A DNA stretch of 37,958 nt from Bacteroidaceae bacterium. GTDB lineage: Bacteria; Bacteroidota; Bacteroidia; Bacteroidales; Bacteroidaceae. How positions within the stretch are numbered: position 1 is the stretch's first letter; each line of letters starts with the position of its first letter. The position numbers and the translations under genes were made by a program. The stretch spans positions 1-37,958 of the forward strand of contig JAFZYE010000029.1 in assembly GCA_017616445.1 (NCBI GenBank), in the 5' to 3' direction. Positions 17,285 through 23,354 of the stretch are shown here, piece after piece. The notes beneath the pieces were generated by a model. It saw only the letters and a list, made by a program, of their open reading frames with translations. It made no database searches and was not told the origin of the DNA.

Positions 17285-18269
17285 ATTATCTTTAAACTTT
17301 AAACTCACAACTATAAACTTTATAGGTGCCATCCTATTTGCTTCGTGCGTAGGGGGTACCAAGTCTCCGGAAACAGCATACGAACAGCAGTCGCCCGACT
17401 TCTGTGTGGACAGCGCATACCTATATGTAGCAGCGCAATGTGCGTTCGGACCTCGTGTCATGAACTCTGCGGCTCATGACTTTTGTGCAGCTTATATTGC
17501 AGAAAAGTTCGAGGAGTTTGGAGCCTCAGTCGTCAATCAGGATGCAGAGGGTACACTCTACGATGGAACCAAGGTGCAGATGCGCAATATCGTTGCCTCA
17601 TACGGTTTAGACAATCCTGTACGTATCATCGTATGCTCACATTGGGATTCACGTCCTTGGGCCGATCACGATGCGAATGCAGACAACCACCATACCCCTA
17701 TCGATGGAGCCAATGATGGAGCCAGCGGAGTGGGAGCCATGTTGGAGATGGCACGTCAGATTCAGCAGAAAGCACCTAATGTAGGTGTTGACTTCATCTG
17801 TTTCGATGCAGAAGACTGCGGTACACCAGAGTGGGACGATAATGGTGAAGACCACTCCTATACTTGGTGTCTGGGTTCCCAATACTGGGCAGGGAAGCAC
17901 CACGTAGATGGCTATACGGCACGATATGGTATCTTGCTCGATATGATCGGTGGTAGCAACTGTGTGTTTGAGAAGGAAGCTTACTCGATGGCATACGCAC
18001 CCAGCGTAGTTGACAAAGTGTGGTCGAAAGCCATCCGATTGGGATATGGCGACTTATTCAAAAATGCAAATGGTGGAGGTATCACAGATGACCATGTACA
18101 GGTGAATATGTCAGGTATCCCTTGTATTGACATCATCGCTCGTGATGCGAATGAAAACTCCTTCTGCAAGACCTGGCACACGGTGAACGACAATGTCGGT
18201 AATATCAACAAACAAACACTCAAAGCTGTCGGACAGACGGTTCTGGAGGTAATCTATACAGAAAACTGA
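17277..18269 (+). CDS. Type II glutaminyl cyclase, M28-like lipoprotein
   Basis: A 330-residue protein that should cyclise N-terminal glutamine to pyroglutamate. The signal ends in a lipobox FASC with Cys24, so membrane anchoring in the periplasm is expected. The single-zinc M28-like core shows HWDSRPWADHD (from His122), probable zinc ligands Asp147 (NDGAS), Glu179 (DAEDC) and His301 (TWHTV), all typical of bacterial type II cyclases such as that of Porphyromonas. The start overlaps the fusion gene by 8 nt. Bases 17292-17319, encoding part of the signal peptide, are a heptamer array. It is a natural partner of the Gln-starting exported proteins in this window. Confidence 0.9.
   Translation: MHKLSLNFKLTTINFIGAILFASCVGGTKSPETAYEQQSPDFCVDSAYLYVAAQCAFGPRVMNSAAHDFCAAYIAEKFEEFGASVVNQDAEGTLYDGTKVQMRNIVASYGLDNPVRIIVCSHWDSRPWADHDANADNHHTPIDGANDGASGVGAMLEMARQIQQKAPNVGVDFICFDAEDCGTPEWDDNGEDHSYTWCLGSQYWAGKHHVDGYTARYGILLDMIGGSNCVFEKEAYSMAYAPSVVDKVWSKAIRLGYGDLFKNANGGGITDDHVQVNMSGIPCIDIIARDANENSFCKTWHTVNDNVGNINKQTLKAVGQTVLEVIYTEN
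17292..17319 (+). repeat. Heptamer array inside the glutaminyl-cyclase signal peptide
   Basis: Four 7-bp units (TTAAACT twice, CACAACT, ATAAACT) are translated in frame. Only the third unit has its TAA position in reading phase, and there the bases are ACA instead of TAA. Confidence 0.75.
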
Positions 18270-18297
18270 AGAATTGAAAGATTGAAGATTTGTAAAA

Positions 18298-18732
18298 ATG
18301 ACAATAGAAGAAATACAGCAAGAGATTATTGAAGAGTTCAGCGGTTTTGATGACTGGATGGACAAGTATCAGCTACTGATCGATATAGGTGGCGAGCAGG
18401 AAACGTTACCAGAACAATACAAGACAGAGAAAAACCTTATTGACGGTTGCCAGAGCCGTGTGTGGTTGCAAGCCGACTATATTGATGGTAAGATTCACTT
18501 CCAAGCAGAGAGTGATGCCCTCATCGTCAAAGGCATCGTCACCTTATTAATTCGCGTATTGTCCGACCATACGCCTGACGAAATTCTCGAAGCCGATCTT
18601 CATTTCATCAATGATATCGGTCTCACCGAACACCTATCGCCCACCCGCTCTAATGGCCTTCTCGCCATGTTGAAGCAGATGAAATTGTATGCAATGGCAT
18701 TCAAAGCAAGTAGCCCCAAAGGAACGGAATAA
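18298..18732 (+). CDS. sufE: SufE-family cysteine desulfurase sulfur acceptor
   Basis: A 144-residue cytosolic protein. SufE takes persulfide sulfur from the desulfurase SufS for iron-sulfur cluster assembly. The acceptor residue is Cys51 in DGCQSRVW, followed by the usual beta strands (KIHFQAESDALIVKGIV) and C-terminal helices. The start is 28 nt after the glutaminyl-cyclase stop. The last residues (SSPKGTE) are encoded by a degenerate REP unit of the neighbouring mobile element, which also supplies the stop, so the native C-terminus was probably replaced or extended. No suf operon surrounds it. Confidence 0.9.
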   Translation: MTIEEIQQEIIEEFSGFDDWMDKYQLLIDIGGEQETLPEQYKTEKNLIDGCQSRVWLQADYIDGKIHFQAESDALIVKGIVTLLIRVLSDHTPDEILEADLHFINDIGLTEHLSPTRSNGLLAMLKQMKLYAMAFKASSPKGTE

Positions 18733-18834
18733 TATGAAGCGCCAAAGGTGCGAAATAATAAAGGATAGGGTGTTAACCCTATCATGAAATACAACCTCCA
18801 ACTACAGCCCCAAAGGGGCGACATATTATTATAT
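18712..18834 (+). repeat. REP-hairpin-REP element on the left of the transposase
   Basis: A degenerate REP overlaps the sufE end (about 18712-18736). Then comes GCGCC-aaa-GGTGC (18739-18751), the hairpin GATAGGGT-gtta-ACCCTATC (18764-18783), and the perfect palindrome GCCCC-aaa-GGGGC (18807-18819) followed by GACATATTATTATAT, which directly abuts the transposase ATG. Confidence 0.85.
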
Positions 18835-18835
18835 C

Positions 18836-19288
18836 ATGCCCCAATCTTTATCCAAATTATACATTCATCTTGTGTTTTCTACAAAAGGCAGAACGGACAC
18901 CTTGCCTAAAGCCCACCTAATGGAGGTTCATGCATATATGGCTCAAATACTTAATAGCAATAATTGCAAAGCCATATCTGTTGGTGGTACCTCTAACCAT
19001 GTGCATTTGCTTTTTATCTTATCACGCACCAATTCATTGGCTGATATTGTCCGACTCATAAAAAGTAATTCTGCAAAATGGATAAACGAACACAATGGGC
19101 TATTGAATCAGTTTTGTTGGCAAGATGGATATGGAGCTTTCAGTGTAAGCCAGTCGCAAGTACAAAAGGTTGTGGATTACATCAAGAACCAAGAAACGCA
19201 TCATTATAAAAAGTCCTTTATGGAAGAGTATAAGCAATTATTAGATGCGCATGGAATTGGTTATGATGAGAAATATATGTGGGATTAG
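18836..19288 (+). CDS. Y1/HUH transposase, IS200-like or REP-associated (RAYT type)
   Basis: A 150-residue single-domain transposase. The HUH metal motif is His55-Val-His57 (NHVHLLF) and the catalytic tyrosine is probably Tyr115 (VVDYIKNQ), so it would cut single-stranded DNA at hairpins through a 5'-phosphotyrosine link. There is no accessory TnpB gene. It is flanked by two copies, in inverted orientation, of the REP-hairpin-REP element, which fits a REP-associated transposase better than classical IS200 with its non-inverted ends. The frame is intact. Codon and base use is more AT-rich than the adjoining housekeeping genes, consistent with acquisition. Confidence 0.88.
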   Translation: MPQSLSKLYIHLVFSTKGRTDTLPKAHLMEVHAYMAQILNSNNCKAISVGGTSNHVHLLFILSRTNSLADIVRLIKSNSAKWINEHNGLLNQFCWQDGYGAFSVSQSQVQKVVDYIKNQETHHYKKSFMEEYKQLLDAHGIGYDEKYMWD

Positions 19289-19290
19289 GT

Positions 19291-19385
19291 TTAATATTAT
19301 GTCGCCCCTTTGGGGCTATAGAGAGAAGAGCGCCTTTAACAGATAGGGCTTTGCCCTATCCTAATCTATATCGCCCCTTTGGGGC
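19291..19385 (-). repeat. REP-hairpin-REP element on the right of the transposase
   Basis: Mirror image of the left element: GCCCC-ttt-GGGGC (19304-19316) preceded by TAATATTATGTC, hairpin GATAGGGC-ttt-GCCCTATC (19342-19360), and GCCCC-ttt-GGGGC (19373-19385). Read backwards the offsets between parts are 25 and 44 nt, like the other two copies. Confidence 0.85.
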
Positions 19386-19423
19386 TTCTATGAATCCATT
19401 TCAATAAAAAAAACGGAATCATT

Positions 19424-19449
19424 TGTAACAAATCTCTAATAAACCTCGT
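19424..19449 (+). promoter_or_regulatory. Candidate ECF-sigma promoter of the DUF4252 operon
   Basis: TGTAAC at 19424-19429 is separated by 17 nt from CGT at 19447-19449, the AAC...CGT pattern used by many ECF sigma factors. No TAnnTTTG box lies here. The third gene of the operon encodes an ECF sigma, so autoregulation is suggested. Confidence 0.5.
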
Positions 19450-19456
19450 TTGTACA

Positions 19457-19474
19457 ATTAGAAGGACTTCTAAT
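19457..19474. promoter_or_regulatory. Palindrome at the predicted transcription start
   Basis: ATTAGAAG-ga-CTTCTAAT, two perfect 8-bp arms with a 2-nt centre, about 33 nt before ATG 19507. The tight centre fits a dimeric protein-binding site better than an RNA hairpin. Confidence 0.45.
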
Positions 19475-19506
19475 CAAACGGATTATTAACAAACAAAATC
19501 AAAAGA

Positions 19507-20028
19507 ATGATGTATAACAAAGTATTTAATGGAGTGAAGGGTGTAATGATTGTAGCTATGCTGTTTATGTTATCAGCAACAGCATTTGCACAAAAGGCAC
19601 AACTGGAGAAATTGTCAGAGATAAAAGGCGTGCAGTATCAGCATTTTGACAAGAATGCCATGCAACAAGCGATGGACAATGATTTTGATCTCGAATTAGG
19701 AGACTTTTCGCTTATTCCTGAGGGTAAGAAAGGTGATATCCTGAAAAAATTAGATGAGATATATGTGCTGACAACAGAAGAAAAGAGTGCGGGCAAGAAA
19801 TTGAGTAAAGGTGCTCGTAAGATCCTCAAAGGTAAAGAGTTTACTTCTATGCTGAATTTAGGTGGTGATGAAGGTGGGCGTGTGCAAATCTGTACAGCAG
19901 AAGAAAACGGCAAGAAAGTCTTAGCCATACTTGTAAACAGCGATGATGATGAAACGGTATTTATTATCCTGAAAGGCACTATCGATATGAGCAAGTTGAG
20001 TGAAGGAATGATTTCAAATGTTATGTAA
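19507..20028 (+). CDS. DUF4252 exported protein 1
   Basis: A 173-residue protein with a signal peptide cut after AFA, then Gln. The mature part matches the DUF4252 family by pattern (KLSEIKGVQYQHFDK near the start; VLAILVNSDDDETVFIILKG before the end), a Bacteroidota periplasmic family of unknown function. It is the first gene of the ECF operon, and a second DUF4252 gene closes it. ATG 19507 is followed directly by another ATG at 19510; either could be used. The REP element ends 121 nt upstream. Confidence 0.75.
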   Translation: MMYNKVFNGVKGVMIVAMLFMLSATAFAQKAQLEKLSEIKGVQYQHFDKNAMQQAMDNDFDLELGDFSLIPEGKKGDILKKLDEIYVLTTEEKSAGKKLSKGARKILKGKEFTSMLNLGGDEGGRVQICTAEENGKKVLAILVNSDDDETVFIILKGTIDMSKLSEGMISNVM

Positions 20029-20042
20029 AATTAAAAGATTGA

Positions 20043-20843
20043 ATGAGTATGAAACAGATTATTTTTAGCCTTTTGGCTTTCACAGTTTGTCTTTTGCCTT
20101 TGCAGGCACAGACTGCAGCCAAGCTGATAGAGAAGTATAGGAAGTTGCCAAATGCTACGTACATGGATACAAGCAAGGAGACCCTGAAGTCCTATGATGA
20201 GATTCCAGATTATGCATTGACGGAAGAGGAACGTACCCAGATGAAGAAGAACTTCAAGATGAGCGAGACGGTACAGATTGAAAAATGCGATGAAGAGCAG
20301 TTGGCTCAAATCGACAAGGACCTCAAGGCACTCAAAGGGTACGAGCTGTTATTTACGACCAACAAGAATGGAGGTTCGGACGAAGACGCGAATGTTTTTC
20401 AGCAAATGATGTCTGATATGTGGAATCCCACAATCAAACTGAAATGCTACGGCAAAGTGAAAGGCAATATGGTCAGCGATATTCTGATGCGAATTGATAT
20501 GTGGGACACTGTGGCTTTGATGCATCTTGACTCAAAACTTGAAAAGGATTTTCTGATGAAGACCCTCATGGAGCAAGAAGGCTTCGGCATTAAGGTAGAT
20601 AGTGACAGTGAGGATGTGGATATGAAAGATGCGCTGGAAGAGGTGAAGAAAGGAAATGTCCTCATCGTCATTAACGGTCAGGAATATCCAGATCTTCATT
20701 CAACATCAGAAGCATCTGAATACATGGAGGCTCATGATATCAGTTTTAATCACGAGGATTGGTATGTGGGAAGTATAGTGAAGGAGAAATTCCCTAATAC
20801 AGACAAGGCAGTGGTTATTGAGTTTTCACGGACAGAGAAGTAG
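20043..20843 (+). CDS. Exported protein of the ECF-sigma operon, unknown
   Basis: A 266-residue protein with a signal peptide cut after LQA, then Gln. The mature part is acidic and rich in Lys, Glu and Met, with a LTEEERTQMKKNF helix and a GNVLIVINGQEYPDLHS strand-loop segment. I do not recognise a named domain with confidence. ATG at 20049 is an alternative start two codons later. It lies 14 nt after DUF4252 protein 1 and 3 nt before the sigma gene, so it is in the same transcript and is probably a cell-envelope component tied to the sigma response. Confidence 0.7.
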   Translation: MSMKQIIFSLLAFTVCLLPLQAQTAAKLIEKYRKLPNATYMDTSKETLKSYDEIPDYALTEEERTQMKKNFKMSETVQIEKCDEEQLAQIDKDLKALKGYELLFTTNKNGGSDEDANVFQQMMSDMWNPTIKLKCYGKVKGNMVSDILMRIDMWDTVALMHLDSKLEKDFLMKTLMEQEGFGIKVDSDSEDVDMKDALEEVKKGNVLIVINGQEYPDLHSTSEASEYMEAHDISFNHEDWYVGSIVKEKFPNTDKAVVIEFSRTEK

Positions 20844-20846
20844 CGA

Positions 20847-21329
20847 ATGACGGCTCAGGAGTTTAAGCAACGGTTCATGCCCTTTCATCGGCTGCTCTAT
20901 CGGGTAGCTTATCATACGACGGGCAACCAGCAGGATGCGGAAGACCTGCTTCAGGATACGTACCTGAAGTTATGGCAGAAACGCGACGACCTGCCACCCG
21001 ACGCACAGACCGAGGCTTATCTCATCACCCTCATGCGCAACCTCTATCGCGACCAACGACGCCTGAAATCCAATATCGTCCATGAGACCTACGAGCCAGA
21101 TAAATCATACGAGCCTTATGAGGCGGAGGAAGAGGTCTTGGACAATCGAGCGGAACTGCAAGAGTTGATAGAAAAATTGCCCGACAAGCAACGAGCGGTC
21201 ATGAAAGCCCACATCGTGGAGGACAAGACTTACGAGGAGATAGAACGCGATACAGGCCTCTCGAACGGAAACATCAGAGTAATCATTTCAAGAGCAAAGC
21301 AAACAATCATCAAGTTATGGAAAGACTAA
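20847..21329 (+). CDS. ECF-type RNA polymerase sigma factor
   Basis: A 160-residue sigma-70 family protein with only the two ECF domains. Region 2 is at about residues 8-75 (DAEDLLQDTYLKLW; LITLMRNLYRDQ) and region 4 at about 105-157, a helix-turn-helix of the form DKTYEEIERDTG...NIRVIISRAKQ. It should direct RNA polymerase to envelope-response promoters, likely including TGTAAC-N17-CGT in front of this operon. Its stop overlaps the next gene by 13 nt, the usual arrangement with an anti-sigma partner. Confidence 0.92.
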   Translation: MTAQEFKQRFMPFHRLLYRVAYHTTGNQQDAEDLLQDTYLKLWQKRDDLPPDAQTEAYLITLMRNLYRDQRRLKSNIVHETYEPDKSYEPYEAEEEVLDNRAELQELIEKLPDKQRAVMKAHIVEDKTYEEIERDTGLSNGNIRVIISRAKQTIIKLWKD

Positions 21330-21721
21330 ATATCAACGAACTGAATATAAAAGAACTGGAGCGAATCCCTATCCCAGAGGGACTGGAAGAGCGGCTCTCT
21401 GCCAAGATAGACGAGTGGGATGCTGCATCTCGCACAGTTGCCATCCAAACTCCCCCTAAAGGGGGTTGGGGGGTCTTTGCTCTCGCAGCTTCTTTCATTC
21501 TAGTTTGCGGAATTGGTTTGTACTTTGCACTTGCCTCTACTAACAAAGGAACAATCGATACCTACGATGACCCAGAGATTGCCAGCTTGGAAGCCCAGAA
21601 AGCATTACAGTTGTTGGCAACCAATCTCAACAAAGGAATGGCTCAATATGAAGCAGCCAATGCGAAGGGTCGTCAGGCAGAAGAAATATTATACAAACAG
21701 CTAACGAAAATTAATAATTAA
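21317..21721 (+). CDS. Single-span membrane protein, probable anti-sigma factor
   Basis: A 134-residue protein with a cytosolic N-terminal segment of about 50 residues, one hydrophobic segment near residues 54-73, and an outer Ala/Gln/Lys-rich helical tail. Size, topology and 13-nt overlap with the ECF sigma gene point to an anti-sigma regulator, though no zinc-finger motif (HxxxCxxC) is present. Just before the membrane segment is TPPKGGWGV, encoded by a GC-rich dispersed repeat (21449-21475) inserted in frame. The DUF4252 gene follows after 1 nt. Confidence 0.72.
   Translation: MERLNINELNIKELERIPIPEGLEERLSAKIDEWDAASRTVAIQTPPKGGWGVFALAASFILVCGIGLYFALASTNKGTIDTYDDPEIASLEAQKALQLLATNLNKGMAQYEAANAKGRQAEEILYKQLTKINN
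21449..21475. repeat. GC-rich palindromic repeat inside the anti-sigma gene
   Basis: CCCCC-taaa-GGGGG (about 21452-21465) followed by TTGGGGGGTC, translated in frame as TPPKGGWGV directly before the transmembrane segment. Confidence 0.65.
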
Positions 21722-21722
21722 T

Positions 21723-22211
21723 ATGAGAAAGAATATTTCACGAACGCTGATATTTGCACTCATCATGTTGCTCGGCACTTTTGCAGCAAACGCACAAGTC
21801 AAATCGTTAGAGAAATATGCCGATATGAAGAATGTGACCTACGTCTACATCTCGAAAGCGATGTTAGGAATGGCACAAAAGGCAACTACCCCGTCTGTTC
21901 CAGGCATGGAAATGAAAAAAGTGATGCCAAAACTGTCTGGCATCCAAATCATCTCATCCGAGAATAAGACAACCAGTTCCAAGATGAAAGCCGATGTGGC
22001 TGACATCATCAAGAAAGAGAAGTACGAAGTGTTGATGCAAGTGGACGATGATGGTGAGAAAGTGCGTATCTATCACCATGAGGGTAAGACGCAATCAGCA
22101 ATCATCATGATTACAGAAGCTGATCATGAGTTGGGCATCATTGCCTTCTCAGGTAAGTTCAGCCTTAACGACGTGAAGGGTATGGTTGACGTGTCGGGAG
22201 ATGATGACTAA
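21723..22211 (+). CDS. DUF4252 exported protein 2
   Basis: A 162-residue protein with a signal peptide cut after ANA, then Gln. It shares with protein 1 the N-terminal LEKYADMKNVTYVYISK pattern and the C-terminal SAIIMITEADHELGIIAFSGKF strands, as expected for DUF4252. It is the last gene of the ECF operon. The C-terminus is an acidic GDDD. A short TTAACTC/TTAATTC array (22224-22244) lies between it and the convergent GH43 gene. Function is unknown. Confidence 0.75.
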   Translation: MRKNISRTLIFALIMLLGTFAANAQVKSLEKYADMKNVTYVYISKAMLGMAQKATTPSVPGMEMKKVMPKLSGIQIISSENKTTSSKMKADVADIIKKEKYEVLMQVDDDGEKVRIYHHEGKTQSAIIMITEADHELGIIAFSGKFSLNDVKGMVDVSGDDD

Positions 22212-22237
22212 CGGCTCTGTTTCTTAACTCTTAATTC

Positions 22238-23221
22238 TTAACTTTTCACTTCTCGCCACTCTCCTGTCTTGAAGTTGATTTCAAACTGCTCACGATAGGT
22301 GAAATCGCACTTGCCATCCTTGAACGTGATGGGGAAGATGATGGTCTTGGAGCGAGGCAGATCAGGATCCATCCAACGATCACCTACATACAGGTAGGTG
22401 GTCGTTTTCGTTCCTTTGATGGTCAGAATAGATGCTGCCTGGGTGTCATAGGCGATATTGTCGCCAATATTTTCCAATTGGCTCCATCCTTCTGTCAGGT
22501 TTCTTGTCCACGAAAGCTTACACTGATTGGGGTTCCATCCTGTACATGCAGAGGAAAGCATGTAGTAGATACCGTCGACCTTCACGATGGCTGGGGCTTC
22601 GCGTGCCTGACGCTTGAACAGCTGGGTACATTCTACAGCACTCAGATAGTCGTCTGCTAGACGGAAGAACCCTAAATGCTGATTCTCCTCAATGGTAGAG
22701 ATGAACCAAGCTGTGCCGTCATCATCGACAAACACGTTACAGTCACGGCTCTTGATACCCAACGGGCGCTCGCCTGCATGGAATTTGTAAGGCCCCGTAA
22801 TCTTGTCGGCATAGAACACACCTGCTTCGCTGGCTCCGTAGTTGCTGCCCTCCCAATGACACCATACCACAAACTGCTTTGTCTTCTTGCAATACATCAG
22901 TTTGGGACGCTCAATGAAGCGACTACGTCCCAGATCGCTGTGCGTCACACCATTTTCAATAATCTTACCTTCGAACTTCCATGTCTGCAGGTCTTTCGAA
23001 GAGTACATGTTTACGTCAGGGTTCCATGAGCGACTGCGGTCTTCGCCAATCATATACCAAGTGTCGCCCATCTGCAGAAATCCGGCTCCATGTGCTTGTA
23101 CAACCTTTCCTTCAGTATCATACCACAAGTCACCATTCTTAATGGTTACCCAATCACCTTTCTTTGCAAACGCCATGCTTGCCATACATAGCATGACGAT
23201 GAGTGCTTTCGTTCTGTTCAT
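22238..23221 (-). CDS. GH43 (subfamily 24-like) probable exo-beta-1,3-galactanase
   Basis: A 327-residue exported beta-propeller protein. The signal ends AFA followed by Lys, the only signal-peptidase-I protein here without Gln at that place. Motifs match the galactan 1,3-beta-galactosidase branch of GH43: AHGAGFL at 43-49, IERPK with Glu104, the acid Glu208 in REAPA, and Gln261 in YDTQAAS where this branch uses Gln in place of the base Asp. It would release galactose from beta-1,3-galactan such as arabinogalactan backbones. It has its own -7 box at 23246-23253 and no carbohydrate-binding module. Confidence 0.8.
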   Translation of the reverse strand: MNRTKALIVMLCMASMAFAKKGDWVTIKNGDLWYDTEGKVVQAHGAGFLQMGDTWYMIGEDRSRSWNPDVNMYSSKDLQTWKFEGKIIENGVTHSDLGRSRFIERPKLMYCKKTKQFVVWCHWEGSNYGASEAGVFYADKITGPYKFHAGERPLGIKSRDCNVFVDDDGTAWFISTIEENQHLGFFRLADDYLSAVECTQLFKRQAREAPAIVKVDGIYYMLSSACTGWNPNQCKLSWTRNLTEGWSQLENIGDNIAYDTQAASILTIKGTKTTTYLYVGDRWMDPDLPRSKTIIFPITFKDGKCDFTYREQFEINFKTGEWREVKS

Positions 23222-23245
23222 TGTCTTTATGGTTTAGATTTGGTG

Positions 23246-23253
23246 CAAAAATA
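23246..23253 (-). promoter_or_regulatory. -7 promoter box for the GH43 galactanase gene
   Basis: The reverse complement reads TATTTTTG followed by CACC, 24 nt before the ATG at 23221. A GTTAGGA array (23261-23288) lies immediately upstream. Confidence 0.55.
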
Positions 23254-23260
23254 CACAAAA

Positions 23261-23288
23261 GTTAGGAGTTAGGAGTTAGGAGTTAGGA
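23261..23288. repeat. GTTAGGA heptamer array
   Basis: Four perfect GTTAGGA units between the divergent GH43 and ribF genes. The same four-unit array occurs at 25732-25759 between the DUF4835 gene and ychF. Confidence 0.8.
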
Positions 23289-23354
23289 GTTTTTCTTCAT
23301 TTTTACATTTTACATTCTACATTTTACATTATTTTTTCCTAATTTTGCATCATG
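23285..23354 (+). repeat. Promoter cassette of ribF (copy shared with the S41 gene)
   Basis: It runs AGGAG, TTTTTCTTCATTTT, four TACATTT/C heptamers (23304-23331), ATTTTTTCC, the -7 box and CATCATG. It is nearly identical to the minus-strand block 14462-14530. A third relative with seven heptamers lies at 26940-27007. Confidence 0.85.
23340..23347 (+). promoter_or_regulatory. -7 promoter box for ribF
   Basis: TAATTTTG fits TAnnTTTG. Its last G is five bases before the A of ATG 23352, so a leaderless transcript is predicted. Confidence 0.6.
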
